A stretch of 37,903 nucleotides of DNA from Entophlyctis helioformis (GCA_025526915.1 JAHLKH010000220.1:1-37903); one strand, 5' to 3'; positions 22,333-32,700 are shown, counted from the first letter of the stretch. The notes: generated by a model from the sequence alone, not told the origin. Made by a program: numbers and translations.

Positions 22333-23213
22333 TGCAGCAATGAAGCACACTGGCACTGCAGAAGCCGTGATGGCTTGCCTCGCATTCTTCTGAAAGGCGA
22401 TCGACATGGATTGACTATCAACGCTCGCATTGCCAAGGCGTCTGCAGACTCTGGCCTGCCTGTCCATCCTGCCACTCATGAATCTGCTGTTTGCCATTCT
22501 TGGCCGATCCACGACTGGATGGAATGACGTCCCCTTGCACCTGCTGGGCAGAGCCAAGACTGCCGATGCTAGTGGCAACCCAGTCGCAGCAGCAGATGCC
22601 CGTCCACTTTGTCACAATCTCGCAGGCGGCCTGCTCTCCTCTCGGTCTTGCAAGGCGTCGTTTGACAAGGATCTGCTGTGGCAATATTGAGGACGATATC
22701 GAGGACAGCGCTGCACCGGTTGCAATGCCGCATTCGCAGCCACCATTGCACGGCCGAGACGCTAAGCTTGGAGATGGCACCGAGTCTGCAGCTGCCCGTC
22801 TTGGTTGTGGCAACGGTGTCAAGGAGGAGCTGGCCACAGTGGCTTGCAAGATGTGTCCTGGCTGTGAGCGAGCGCGGACTCTCGGCATCTGCCAAGCCAC
22901 ACTGCGTGCTGCCTGCCTGCCTGCGGGTCGAGCCAGCATGCCAGCCAGTCTCTGGTCTGCCGACCTGCTGACCTGCCCACCTGCCCGACTGGCAGCTGCG
23001 CACCAGCTCGACACGGCATGCGAGCCTGGTCGGCTGACTGCTGTCCCTGCGATGGTCCCTTTGCTGCACGTGCCCAAGAGGTGGCGTCCTGGCGTCATTG
23101 TCGCATCGGACGTGCACTCGCACTCCCACGCATGCCGGACATGTGATGCCAAGAAGCTTCACACTGCGCCAGCATAAAGTACGGGGCCGAGGGACTGCGG
23201 CGAGCTGCCCAGC
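22333..23213. other. 880-bp stretch without a recognisable gene
   Basis: Long open frames cross this stretch on both strands (for example 22491-23177 plus and 22418-23152 minus), but their translations are Ala/Arg/Cys/Pro-rich with no domain, repeat or signal I can name. GC-rich DNA produces such frames by chance. It likely holds the 3' UTR of the small membrane protein and the ceramidase promoter. Confidence 0.5.
23173..23180 (+). promoter_or_regulatory. Possible TATA-like element of the ceramidase gene
   Basis: CATAAAGT lies 34 bp before the proposed ceramidase ATG. It is a weak match and very close to the start, so it may be chance. Confidence 0.3.
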
Positions 23214-24664
23214 ATGTTCAACCTCCAACGCACTCTGTCATCTCCAAACCACTCGCATTTCTGGGGGCCGCCGTCGTCGTCGGTCAACTGGTGCGAGACC
23301 GACTACAATGTGCGTTGTGCTGGCTGTGGATGCTGTGCACTGTCTGTCTTGAATGCCTGTGTTGGCGAGTGATCGAGTGATCGCCTGGCCTGCAAGCAAC
23401 TGACGGTCGGCGGGTCTGCAGGTGACGTCGTATGTGGCCGAGTACTTTAATACCGTGTCGTCGCTTGCCATGGCTGCTGTGGGTCTGCTCGGCGTGCTGC
23501 TGCATCCATGGGCCGAGCGTCGCTTCCACGTCGCCTTTCTCACAACCGTTGCTGGTGAGTGCACTGCTGCGACTTGCGTCTGTGTTTGTGTGTTTGCAGT
23601 CTCTCCACATGGACGCATGCTCACTCGCTCTCACACATACTCGCTCGCTGCTCGATGCGATGCTGGATCGGATCGCCAACCAACCAGTCGGGCTGGGATC
23701 CGTCGCATTCCACGGCACGCTCCACAAGTTTGCGCAGGCTCTCGACGAGGTGCCGATGCTGTACTCGTCGCTCACGTTTGTGTACATTGGCGTGTGCCAG
23801 CGCTACCGTCTCTTGCCATCGCGTCGTCGGCTGTTTGCGACCGTCCTCTGTCTGCACGCCATCGTGACCACGCTGCTGGTGACACTGTCGCACGGCCCGC
23901 TCCAGTTTGCGCTGTTCCACACGAGCTTTGGCACGGCGCATGTGTATGCACTGTACCACGCCGTGCAAGTGTACCGATCTCGCCGAGCTCGTCTGATGGC
24001 GGCGCAGCACTCGCTCACAAGCACGCAATCCAGCAACGGTCACATCCAACAGCAGCAGCAACAAGCACCAAGAGATGCGATCCTGTGGACGTTTGAACGC
24101 GGCGCTGCGCTGTACGGATCAGCCATGGTGTGCTGGATCGTCGACATGACGCTCTGCGAGTACGTCAATCCTGGCTACGAATCCACAGCTGTCCTGCCGA
24201 TCAACCCACAGCTGCATGCATGGTGGCACGTGCTGGTGTCGCTTGGACTGTACAACATGGCGCTGCTCACTCTGGCGGCGCGTGTGGAGACTCGGTCGCT
24301 TCGCAAGGCACAGCGCCGTGCACGCAAGCAGGCAGCCGCACAGGCAGCCGCTGAGCAGGCATCGTTCGAGTCTGGATCGCCTGGCAGCAGTGTCGCGTCT
24401 CATTCTGGATCGGACGGCAGTCCGTTGTCTGACGCTCGCTTCGGCTTTGTCAGGGATGGCGGCTTTGCAGGCATGGACGAGATCGGGCTTGCATTCTGGG
24501 GTGGATTGGTGCCGTATGTTGTTGTTCTGCATAATGGCGCTACTGGGCGTTCGTCGTCGTCTGCTACTGCTGGTTATTCTGGGAACCGGTCTGACAGCAC
24601 TACCAGCTCTGATCGCCAACAACTGCTCAAGTCGAGCAGTGCATACCCCTCGTATCTGCAGTAA
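23214..24664 (+). CDS. Alkaline ceramidase (ACER / YPC1-YDC1 family)
   Basis: Integral ER/Golgi membrane enzyme that hydrolyses ceramide to a sphingoid base and fatty acid. Three exons, 23214-23309, 23422-23554 and 23688-24664, give about 401 residues. Both junctions rebuild family sequence: WCETDYN|VTSYVAEYFNTVSS and TTVA|VGLGSVAFHGTL. Family motifs are WGPPSSSVNWCE near the N-terminus, GSVAFHGTL and DEVPMLYSSLTFVY (His and Asp of the metal site) and HAWWHVLVSLGLYN (the C-terminal HxxxH-type site). Several hydrophobic helices fit the seven-helix fold. The C-terminus, after AARVETRSLRKAQRRARKQ, extends about 120 residues beyond the usual end and is Ser/Gly-rich. The first ATG gives only six residues before the conserved region, so this start is not fully secure. 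Confidence 0.9.
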
Positions 24665-24823
24665 AAGCGTCTCTTCAATCTGTCCATGCAGTGCACTGGC
24701 AACCTTCAACACACGCTTGAGCAGACAGGACAGGCGAGCAAGGAGACTGCAGGCGTCTGCTGGAAGCCAGTCCATATGAGTATGGAACGGTGTTTAATGG
24801 ACAAGCAGATGGAAGGCGTGCGG

Positions 24824-25312
24824 TCAGAGACCCAATGCCGACGGCCGCTGTTTGTGGTAGTCCATCTTCTCGACCTTGACCTCGCCATCGACCAGCTTGT
24901 AGACGTACAGCACGATCGACGTGCCCTGGATGTCCATGAGCACAAAACTCGGCGTTGTCTCGACAAAGGCAGACAGTGGGACGGCTGGCTTTGGTGGCGA
25001 CGCGTTCTGCGGCGTGGGCGAGCCCGCTGCCGAGCCAGCTGGTTGCGCGTCGTGTGCAGCCGCGTCGTTGTCAGGGACGGCATCGTGCGACGGGGATGCC
25101 GATGCCGATGCAGACGCAGCACTGGCAGATGCAGCATGGGCAGCATTGAAGGCGTCAACGACGGCGGCAGGCGGGGGCTGCACAAGCGAGAAGGCGCCCG
25201 TGGCCGAGCCGGGGTTGACAAAGAAGCGGCCCTCGTGCTCAAAGGCCTCAAAGACGTGCGTGTGGCCCGAGATCAGGATGTCAACGTCCAGCTGGCGGGC
25301 GGCCACTTTCAT
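24824..25312 (-). CDS. VPS29: VPS29 retromer subunit, 5' part missing
   Basis: C-terminal part of VPS29, the metallophosphoesterase-fold scaffold subunit of retromer (endosome-to-Golgi retrieval). Clear family sequence: RQLDVDILISGHTHVFEAFEHEGRFF, NPGSATGAFS, PSFVLMDIQG, YVYKLVDGEVKVEKMDYHKQ. A low-complexity Ala/Ser/Pro loop of about 60 residues is inserted between GAFS and TPSFVLMD, where the family has a short loop. The first 105 or so residues of the normal protein, with the early metal-site motifs (GDxH, GNxD/C, HGH), are not present upstream. There the opposite strand starts PUS3 within 37 bp, and in-frame minus-strand sequence soon meets a stop. ATG at 25312 simply falls in the frame. 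It is truncated, rearranged, or joined by an assembly deletion. Confidence 0.85.
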   Translation of the reverse strand: MKVAARQLDVDILISGHTHVFEAFEHEGRFFVNPGSATGAFSLVQPPPAAVVDAFNAAHAASASAASASASASPSHDAVPDNDAAAHDAQPAGSAAGSPTPQNASPPKPAVPLSAFVETTPSFVLMDIQGTSIVLYVYKLVDGEVKVEKMDYHKQRPSALGL

Positions 25313-25349
25313 GTTGAATGCAAAACGGCTTGCACGCCTCGCCCAAAAG

Positions 25350-26920
25350 ATGGACTACGAAGGATGGAGCCGACAGCAGCTAGTTGACCGCCTGCGTGTG
25401 CTGGAGGGTGCGGCGGGTGCACAGGCTGCGGCACCGACTGCGGCACCGGCTGCGGCACCTGTCGATGCTGGAAGGAAGGACAAGGCCGGCAAGCATGACA
25501 AGCGAAAGAGGCTGGACGAGCAGCGGCCGTTCGACTTTTCCAAGCACCGGGCACGGCACATTGCGCTCAAGGTGGCCTACATCGGCGACGCTTACCACGG
25601 CTTCTCGTCTGCCAGCAGCCTGGCGTCTACGACGGGCACGGCTGAAGGAGCAGCAGCGACGGCCAACGTCGACGACGCCATCCCGACCGTCGAGGCGGCT
25701 CTCTTCCGTGCGCTGCTGACCGCCAAGCTCGTGCCGTCGATTGCAGACATTGGATGGTCGCGCTGTGGCCGCACGGACCGCGGCGTCTCTGCATTCGGCC
25801 AGGTCGTTTCGCTGTGGATCCGCACATCCCGCCCATCAGACGCCTCGACGCTCTCGTGGCCGGAAGTCGCTGCTCTCTCCTCGTCCGACCGGTCGCGAAC
25901 GCACTCGTCGTCAGATCGTCCTGTCAGCGCGACGACAACTGCCACTGCAGCTGCGGTGATTGCGAGCACTACGACGGCGGCTGGCGACGGCGCTCTCCAG
26001 AGCTGCAGTATCTGACGACCCTTAACCGGCTGCTGCCCTCTGATATCCGCGTGCTGGCGTGGTCGCCTGTCGATGCCGCGTTTGATGCGCGCTTCACTTG
26101 CACGTCGCGACGGTACAACTACTTTTTCGATGGCGAGGGGCTGGATATCGCGGCGATGCAGGAGGCTGCACAGCTGTTTGTCGGCACACACGATTGCCGG
26201 CATGTGTGCAAGATCGATGCGTCCAAGGTGGACAGGGACCGGTTCTTTGAGCGCACCGTGTCCGAGTGCCGCATTGTGCCGTCTGCCGAGATCCGGGGCG
26301 ATGTTGTGGGGAAAGCGGGCGGGGGCACCGATGCGCTGAGTCGCATGAATGTGCTCGTGGTTGAAGGCCGAGCGTTTCTGTGGCACCAGGTGCGCAACAT
26401 GATGGCCCTGCTGACCATGGTCGGCCGACGCCAGGAACAGCCATCCATCATCTCGCAGATGCTGGACATGAGCGTGCACCCACCCAATGCCGGACGGCCC
26501 CTCTATGACATGGCACCGGACGGCCCGCTCGTGCTTGTCGACTGTCTTTTCCCGCCCTCCACGCTTCACTGGCTGGTGCGTGATGATGCGGCTCCCAACA
26601 CCACGCTTCCAGGCGTGCCCAACGACACCCGCGTCGCAGCACATGTCCTTGACTTGTGGCGTGTCTCTGCGACCCGCACGCTGCAACTGGAGACCCTCCT
26701 GTCGGCCTTTGTGCGTCTTGGTGCACACCCGCCGCCGCCTCTCCCACTCTCTGCCGACTCCAAGAAACATGTGCCGCTGCTCACCCGTGCAAGAGCCGAC
26801 TCCGTCGAGACTGTCGCCCGCAAGGCAGCCGCGACGAAGCGTGGCCAGAAGCGTGCTCGTGGATCCGCTGCATCGCCCCTTGGTGACGACAAGAAGAGCC
26901 GCATGGACAGTGATGAATGA
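25350..26920 (+). CDS. PUS3: tRNA pseudouridine38/39 synthase (PUS3/DEG1), frameshifted
   Basis: TruA-family enzyme that makes pseudouridine at tRNA positions 38 and 39. The start MDYEGWSRQQLVDRLRVLE matches the family's N-terminal helix. Then come an Ala/Pro/Lys linker, IALKVAYIGDAYHGFSS, GRTDRGVSAFGQVVSL (containing the catalytic Asp), LTTLNRLLPSDIRVLAWSPV, FDARFTCTSRRYNYFF, and WHQVRNMMALLTMVG. The frame changes near 25990-25995: upstream reads ...AAGDGAL, downstream reads ELQYLTTLNRLL. One missing C in the CTCCAG stretch would explain it and no intron does so cleanly. There is a Ser/Thr-rich insertion just before this point and a Lys/Arg-rich, NLS-like C-terminus. It lies head to head with VPS29. 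Confidence 0.9.
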
Positions 26921-27099
26921 AGTGTATGCCCAGTAGTCAGGGTCTGCCGCTCTTTGCATTCTGAAGGCATGATGTCATTCAAGGCCGTTGAACGGACGGC
27001 GCATCGGGCCGAGTGCGCGTTTGTGTGCCTGTGGGTGCCACCGCGCACACATGTGCACCAGGACGCCACAGGACGAGCCTGAAACATTGCAGCGTTCAC

Positions 27100-27107
27100 T
27101 TAAAAGG
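27100..27107 (+). promoter_or_regulatory. TATA-like element, first surface-protein gene
   Basis: TTAAAAGG lies about 85 bp before the ATG at 27188. TATATA at 27173-27178 is only 10 bp from the ATG and too close to act as a TATA box for this start. Confidence 0.4.
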
Positions 27108-27187
27108 GTCGGGATGCCCACACTCAAGTGCAGCCAAGACCACTCCTTCTACATACACACACCCCGCACCCGTATATACTACATAAC

Positions 27188-27616
27188 ATGATTTCCATCC
27201 GCCGCACGTCCGTTGTCCTTGCCGCTGCTGCTCTGTTGAGCACGCAGGCAGTCCTTGCCCAGAAGCTGCACGGCGCCAGCCAGCTCGTTGTCGTCGTTGC
27301 TGGACCCACCAAGACGCTTGCCACCATCGAGCCCACCACCTTTGCCGACCCTTCGGACGCATCCGAGTCTCCTTCTGCCACTCTGGCTCCCATTGCCCAG
27401 TCGACCGTTGCTCCTGCTGCTTCCGCCTCGCCGGCCGTTGCTCCTGCGCCGGTTGCTAGTGCCACCGCTCCAGCTGTCTACGCCGAAGCGACCGCCGCAC
27501 CTGTGCCCGAGGGCAGCAAGCCGCCTGGCGACGTGAGCGCCGGCAAGGCGAGAGCCACCGTCAGCTACTCGCTGTATGCGATCCTTGGTGTCGCCATCGT
27601 GCTTACAACGTTCTGA
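27188..27616 (+). CDS. Secreted, probably GPI-anchored Ala/Pro-rich surface protein A
   Basis: 142 residues, no named family. It has a signal peptide (MISIRRTSVVLAAAALLST, cleavage probably after VLA), then QKLHGASQLVVVVAG, an Ala/Pro/Ser/Thr-rich middle that would be a target for O-glycosylation, and a hydrophobic C-terminus with no charged residue after it (YSLYAILGVAIVLTTF). That last feature, after small residues (DVSAGKA), fits a GPI-attachment signal. It shares its plan and the AQK(L/M)H..(S/T)QLVVV motif with the gene at 29057, so the two are paralogues. Single exon, with AATAAA overlapping the stop codon. Confidence 0.7.
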   Translation: MISIRRTSVVLAAAALLSTQAVLAQKLHGASQLVVVVAGPTKTLATIEPTTFADPSDASESPSATLAPIAQSTVAPAASASPAVAPAPVASATAPAVYAEATAAPVPEGSKPPGDVSAGKARATVSYSLYAILGVAIVLTTF

Positions 27617-27621
27617 ATAAA
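27616..27621 (+). promoter_or_regulatory. Polyadenylation signal overlapping a stop codon
   Basis: The stop TGA and the signal AATAAA share an A (TGAATAAA), giving this gene an extremely short 3' UTR. Confidence 0.7.
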
Positions 27622-27811
27622 CGACCGCTTCCCCTTTTACAGCATTTTGGCTTGCCAGTCGTCGGCACGATGGTTGCCGTTGTGGACGGGACACCAAACT
27701 TGGACACAATGGGCTGCCGTTTGACCGACAACATCCACGCCACCTCAATCACCCATTTCGACGCGTCACAATGAACCATTTTAAGACGCATTGTTGTGCA
27801 CACTGGCAGGC

Positions 27812-27819
27812 TATAAAAG
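27812..27819 (+). promoter_or_regulatory. TATA box, Gly-rich surface-protein gene
   Basis: TATAAAAG, a perfect TATA consensus, 51 bp before the ATG at 27863. An ACAACAACAACAAC leader precedes the start codon. Confidence 0.8.
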
Positions 27820-27862
27820 CCACGTCCATCCCCCCTCACACTCCACAGCAACAACAACAACG

Positions 27863-28744
27863 ATGCGCATAACACTCCTCTCTCTGATTCTCGCTGGTGC
27901 TTCGACCGTCGCGGCTGCAGGCTATGGCGAGCCGTACAGCAAGCCCGATACCCCATCAAACCCTCCGACGACCGGCGGTCCTGGTGGTGACAAGTACGGC
28001 GGCGGCGGCGGCGGCGGTGGTGGTGGTGGCGGTGGCGGCGGTGGCAAGTACGGCGGTGGTGGTGGCGGCGGTGGTGGTGGCGGTGGTGGTGGTGGTGGTG
28101 GTGGTGGTGGCAAGTACGGCGGTGGTGGCGGCGGCGGTCCCAAGGCGACTCCCACTCCTCCCACGACCGGCGGTCCTGGCGGTCCTGACGCGCCAGGCGG
28201 TGGCAAGTACGGCGGTGGTGGCGGCGGCGGTCCAAGTGGTCCAGTTGGTCCCGATGGCACGCCTACGCCTACTCCTCCCACGACCGGTGGTCCTGGTGGT
28301 CCTGGCGGTTACGATGGTGGCAAGTACGGCGGCGGCAGCGGTCCAAGCGGTCCAGTTGGTCCCGATGGCACGCCTACGCCTACTCCTCCCACGACCGGCG
28401 GTCCTGGTGGTCCTGGCGGTTACGATGGTGGCAAGTACGGCGGTGGTGGTGGCGGTCCAAGCGGTCCAGTTGGTCCCGATGGCACGCCCACGCCCACGCC
28501 AGGCACCGCTGGCGGCTACGGCGAAAGCAATGCGGTCGCAACAACCCCCGCGTCTCCAGGCGGCGGCTCGGGACCAAACGGCGGCGAGTGTATCGGCGGC
28601 GCGACCATGGGTGCGGACGGCTCGTACACATGCCTCACTGCGTCGACCGAGGATACCGATTACCTTGCCAACTCCGCTTGGCGCGAGAAGGGCACGATTG
28701 CGTCTGTTATGTCGGCTCTCATGGCGCTCGCTGCGTTTGGTTGA
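27863..28744 (+). CDS. Secreted Gly/Pro-rich repeat protein, probably GPI-anchored
   Basis: A 293-residue single-exon frame. After a signal peptide (MRITLLSLILAGASTVAAAG) comes a glycine-rich region built of polyglycine runs separated by KYGGG. Three near-identical units follow, each GPSGPVGPDGTPTPTP, then PTTGGPGGPGGYDGGKY (the last copy ends differently). A small Cys-containing region (GGECIGGATMGADGSYTCLT) and a hydrophobic end (IASVMSALMALAAFG) suggest a GPI signal. Glycine-rich secreted proteins often serve as wall or coat structural proteins; that role is inference. It sits between the two paralogous surface-protein genes. Copy number may be affected by assembly of the GGT/GGC runs. Confidence 0.75.
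   Translation: MRITLLSLILAGASTVAAAGYGEPYSKPDTPSNPPTTGGPGGDKYGGGGGGGGGGGGGGGGKYGGGGGGGGGGGGGGGGGGGGKYGGGGGGGPKATPTPPTTGGPGGPDAPGGGKYGGGGGGGPSGPVGPDGTPTPTPPTTGGPGGPGGYDGGKYGGGSGPSGPVGPDGTPTPTPPTTGGPGGPGGYDGGKYGGGGGGPSGPVGPDGTPTPTPGTAGGYGESNAVATTPASPGGGSGPNGGECIGGATMGADGSYTCLTASTEDTDYLANSAWREKGTIASVMSALMALAAFG
28226..28500 (+). repeat. Tandem coding repeat, about 110 nt, three copies
   Basis: Three tandem units in the Gly-rich gene begin near 28229, 28340 and 28456. Each encodes GPSGPVGPDGTPTPTP, and the first two continue with a Gly-rich spacer to KYGGG. Near-identical DNA indicates recent duplication. Confidence 0.75.
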
Positions 28745-28990
28745 ACAAGTCTCTTATATCTGTCCTGATGCCTTTTGCTTGAATGAATGAATGCTTGCAC
28801 TAGCTATGAACGCTTTGAGAGGCACCAAGGCCACGAAAGGTTGCAAACGCGTGCTTTGCACGACGGGCACAATGAGCCCCCACCCTCTACACGTCTGCCA
28901 ATCAGACGCGTGTTTCAAGTTGAGCGCGCCACTTGCACGACGTGTGCCATTGTCGTGCTCAGGGTCCCCAAGGCGTCCTGCCCATTGCGC

Positions 28991-28998
28991 TATAAAAT
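28991..28998 (+). promoter_or_regulatory. TATA box, second surface-protein gene
   Basis: TATAAAAT 59 bp before the ATG at 29057. Confidence 0.75.
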
Positions 28999-29056
28999 GG
29001 CGGCGACCCGCCCCGTTGCCCGCAGTCCCAATTCCCCACCCTCCCAGCACATAAGC

Positions 29057-29497
29057 ATGTATTTTTCCAAGCGTAGAGCCTCGGCCGTCGTTGTCGCCGC
29101 CGTTCTGGCTGCATGCGAGGCAGTCTCGGCCCAGAAGATGCACCAGGGCACGCAGCTCGTCGTCGTCAACCAAGGCTCAACCTGGGCCACCATGGCTGCC
29201 ACCGCCTACGTCGACGGTGCGTCGGCCGCCACATCCACGTCGGCCGCTACTGCTACCGCTACCGCCGAGCCTGCCGCCCTTGCTCCGGCAGCAACCGCCA
29301 CATCGCTCACGGATGGCTTCAACCTGCCCGTCAAGATTGCCATGCAGTCGGTGGCTGCAGAGGCCAGTGCCACCAGCGCGGTCGCTGATCAGTCGGGATA
29401 CGCCTCCGGCGAAGTCAGCGGTGCAAGCCAGCTTGTCACGACGGCGTTCTCTGCGCTGTCTGCCGTCGGCGTCGCTCTCCTGACGAGCCTCTTGTAA
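29057..29497 (+). CDS. Secreted, probably GPI-anchored Ala-rich surface protein B
   Basis: 146 residues, paralogue of the protein at 27188. Signal peptide MYFSKRRASAVVVAAVLAAC with cleavage probably at VSA, then QKMHQGTQLVVVNQGSTWAT. An Ala/Thr/Ser-rich middle (SAATATATAEPAALAPAAT) is probably O-glycosylated. The C-terminus is small residues (SGEVSGAS) followed by an uncharged hydrophobic tail (LSAVGVALLTSLL), as in GPI-attached proteins. Single exon with a TATA box and a nearby AATAAA, so probably strongly and conditionally expressed. No enzymatic motif is seen. Confidence 0.7.
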   Translation: MYFSKRRASAVVVAAVLAACEAVSAQKMHQGTQLVVVNQGSTWATMAATAYVDGASAATSTSAATATATAEPAALAPAATATSLTDGFNLPVKIAMQSVAAEASATSAVADQSGYASGEVSGASQLVTTAFSALSAVGVALLTSLL

Positions 29498-29506
29498 AGC
29501 ATCACG

Positions 29507-29512
29507 AATAAA
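29507..29512 (+). promoter_or_regulatory. Polyadenylation signal AATAAA
   Basis: AATAAA nine bases after the stop codon of surface protein B. Confidence 0.65.
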
Positions 29513-29622
29513 CCTGATCGTCGCATGTCAGCCTGCCCAGCCGTGCTTCTAACCCGGCGTGTTGTTGCCTGTCGTGGAGCGCTGTGCCCGCAAAACTCCG
29601 ACGTCATCAGTGTCGACGTGTG

Positions 29623-29630
29623 CATAAAAT
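29623..29630 (+). promoter_or_regulatory. TATA-like box, SBP-7TM receptor gene
   Basis: CATAAAAT about 80 bp before the receptor ATG at 29711. Confidence 0.55.
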
Positions 29631-29710
29631 GGGAGGCCGTCCGTCTGCCCGTCTGTCTGTGCCCTGTTCCGACTCGAGAACACAGCCTTCTTGCTCATCT
29701 CGTGAATGCA

Positions 29711-32700
29711 ATGCGCCAACGGCTGACCGTCGACTTGCTGCTGCTGCTGCCGTTGTCACTGCTGCTGCTGTTTCTGTCTGCAGCACCGTCCGCTGTGATG
29801 GGTACGCCGCACGCACACGCTGGCTGTGCCTGATGGACGAAGGAGTTGGCGCTGACTCTGCGTGGTGGCACCGCATCGACACCGCATCACCGCGATGCCG
29901 GACCACAGCGGCACGGCCGGTCGTCAATGTGCTCATGCTGCCAACAGTCAACGCAGACTTTGAGACGGCCGTTCTGCGCAACTTATCGGATGCCTGGTGC
30001 GTGACGGTCTGTCCGCCTGTCCTCTCCCCCACCCCAGCAGTTGGTCCTGGTCATGCAACAACGCAGCCGTTTTCGTCTGTCCGCGTCTGACGCTTGACGG
30101 CAACCGCGTCTTCTTGTCAACTGTCATGGCCATGAAGCCTTAACCGTCCCAACTGACGCTGCTTCTCCATGGCGCAGGAGCGTGACATCGGGGATAGACA
30201 TCCAAATCACTATCCTCGACTCGTCAAACACGGGCACTGCGTTTGGAGACCTTGTGCTCAACTCGTACCTCAAGCCCCGCCGCACCGAGTACGACATTTT
30301 TCAGATCGACATTGTGTGGCCAGGCGATATGGCGGCGTACTTGCTGGATCTATCGCCGTACCTGAGCCCGGATGATCTAGCGCCGTTTATGCCGGCGATT
30401 CTGGACGCAGATCGCATCGACGGTCGGTATGTGGCGCTGCCCTTCTTTACAGACTTTGGGCTGCTGTACTACAGGCGTGACTGTAAGTGGAGGTGTTGTG
30501 GCAGTGCTCACACGGCGAGCCACACTGAGTGAGTCTGGCTCCAACGCATCTAGTGCTGCAAAAGTATGGATTCAGCGGGCCGCCCAGGACATGGGACGAG
30601 CTGGAGATCATGGCGCGCAAGATACTAGACGGAGAGCGGCCAACGCGTCCAAGCCTGTCTGGGTTCTCTGGACAGCTCAACAACTACGAAGGCTTGACCT
30701 GCAACGTATGTCGCTTGTGCGCCAATCGCGAGACACACCATTGACACGGCTGCGCAACCTCCCCACAGTTTGCCGAATGGCTTGGTGCAGCAGGCGTCCC
30801 TCTGCCCATCAAAGCCGACAAGACCATCCACTTCGATACTCCGCAGGTGCGCTCGTTTCTGACGCGGTTCCGCAACTGGGTCGGCGACATTATCTCTCCC
30901 ACGACTCTGCTCTTTGACGAAGGCGCGTCGTTCAAACAGTGGATCGCCGGCAACACTGTGTTTATGCGGTCGTGGGTCAATGTGATCAAGACGACCACCG
31001 ATGCCAACGTCTCGTTTCCGTGGGACACTTCCCAGGTGGGTGGCGGCCGTCCACTTGATGCCCATATGGATCAGAGTCGCATACTGATGGGTTCCGAGTG
31101 GGCAGTTGCTTGGCTATAGCACAGATATCGGGCCATCGACGCTGGGCGGCTGGCATTTAGGCGTCTCGCATGCAACCAAGAACCCAGACGCTGCCGCTGC
31201 TGCCATCAAGTTCCTCACGTCTGCAGCTGTCCAGAAAGCGCGTGCTGTTCGCCACGGGATACTGCCCACCATCCCTGCCTTGTACAATGGTATGGTTTTG
31301 GTAGTGTGAATGGTTTGCGTTGGATTGCTTACAAAGGCTGAATGGACAGACGCGGATGTGTGCCAAGTCATTCCAAAGTGCCAGCTGTTTGCCAATATGA
31401 GTTTTGTGGTGCGGCCGTCTGCACAGTCATCACCAAAGTACACGAGCGATCTTTCCAAGTTGCTCTACGACAGCGGTGCGCACACTCCAGTTGCTTATTC
31501 GCACATCCCATACTGTACTGACCAACACATATACTGGATGGATGGATGGATGGACAGTGCACGAGTACCTTGTCAGCAACATTAGCCTCGACACGCTCAT
31601 GTCCATCCTTATGCGCCAGACATCCAAAATCATTGGCACGTACAGCGTGGATGCCAAGTTTATCGACTGGGCAGACCCGCTTGGCGCAACGTTTGTGGTG
31701 CTCAATGGAATCGGCTTTGCTGCTGCTGTTGCCACGATGGTCATGATGTTTGTGCACGCAAACCACGAGGCCATCAAGTCTGGCGGCTGGGTGTACCTGC
31801 TTCTTGTATGCGCAAATGCCTCGTTTCCATGCGTCCGGGTTCGAACGAATGATTGCTGACGCTGGCGGCAGGTCCTCGCAGGCGTGTTTTTGGGATACGC
31901 GTCCATTCTGTTGTACACGGGACCGCTCAATGATGTCAAGTGCATCATGCAGCCATGGTTCTTGACGCTCGCGTTCAGTGTTTGCATGTCGACGCTGTGC
32001 ATCAAGAACTGGCGCACATCACGTGTCTTTAACAACCCCATGGTAATGTCTGCCTGCTGCCGGCAGTCTTGCGACTGAGCGTCGACTGACACGAATGGCG
32101 CCACAGAAAGGAGGTGCGCCAACCAATATCCGGCTGCTCATGTACATTGGCACGGCATGCCTGGTCAATGTTGCCCTGTTGCTTGCATGGACCATCATTG
32201 CGCCACCCAAGCCGGCTGTGATCGTGGTCAACGATCCCGACGCGTACAGCGTGTGCCGCAATGACACCAACCCATCTGGCCACATGGCGTTTACCATTGC
32301 CGTCTTTCTTTACAATGTCGGCATTCTCGTGGCAGGTGAGATTGTCTGTTGGATGCGTGAATTCAAACTGGGACATGGACTGACACGATGCAATGTGGGC
32401 ACGCGAAAAAAGGCGTATGGTATGCGTACCTCACCCGCCACGTCTTTGCGCAGTTCAACGACTCGCACAGCATCGCCATCATCACCTACAACACCATACT
32501 CTGCTGCATAGTCGGCGTGCCCATTCTGTACGCCGAGGGTCTGGGCGTCCGTGTGCACTACACTCTGCGCTCGGCCGTCATCTTTGCCATCACAACCGTC
32601 GTGCTCGTTGGTCTGTTTTACAAGAAACTCCTCATCGTCCTCGGGTACCACGCGTTTGGCAAGGACAAGCTCACAATCATGCTGGAGCGCCGGCTCAACC

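Noticed and set aside
22418..23228. Overlapping plus- and minus-strand frames of 220-245 codons as possible genes
   Set aside because: No domain, signal peptide or repeat; composition is as expected for random GC-rich frames.
27173..27178. TATATA as TATA box of surface protein A
   Set aside because: Only 10 bp from the start codon, too close unless translation starts elsewhere; TTAAAAGG at 27100 is a better candidate.
29802..29908. Reading 29802-29908 as part of the receptor N-terminus
   Set aside because: It would end the signal-peptide frame at a stop near 29831; splicing GTACGC...CCACAG joins it in phase to AARPVVNVLML.
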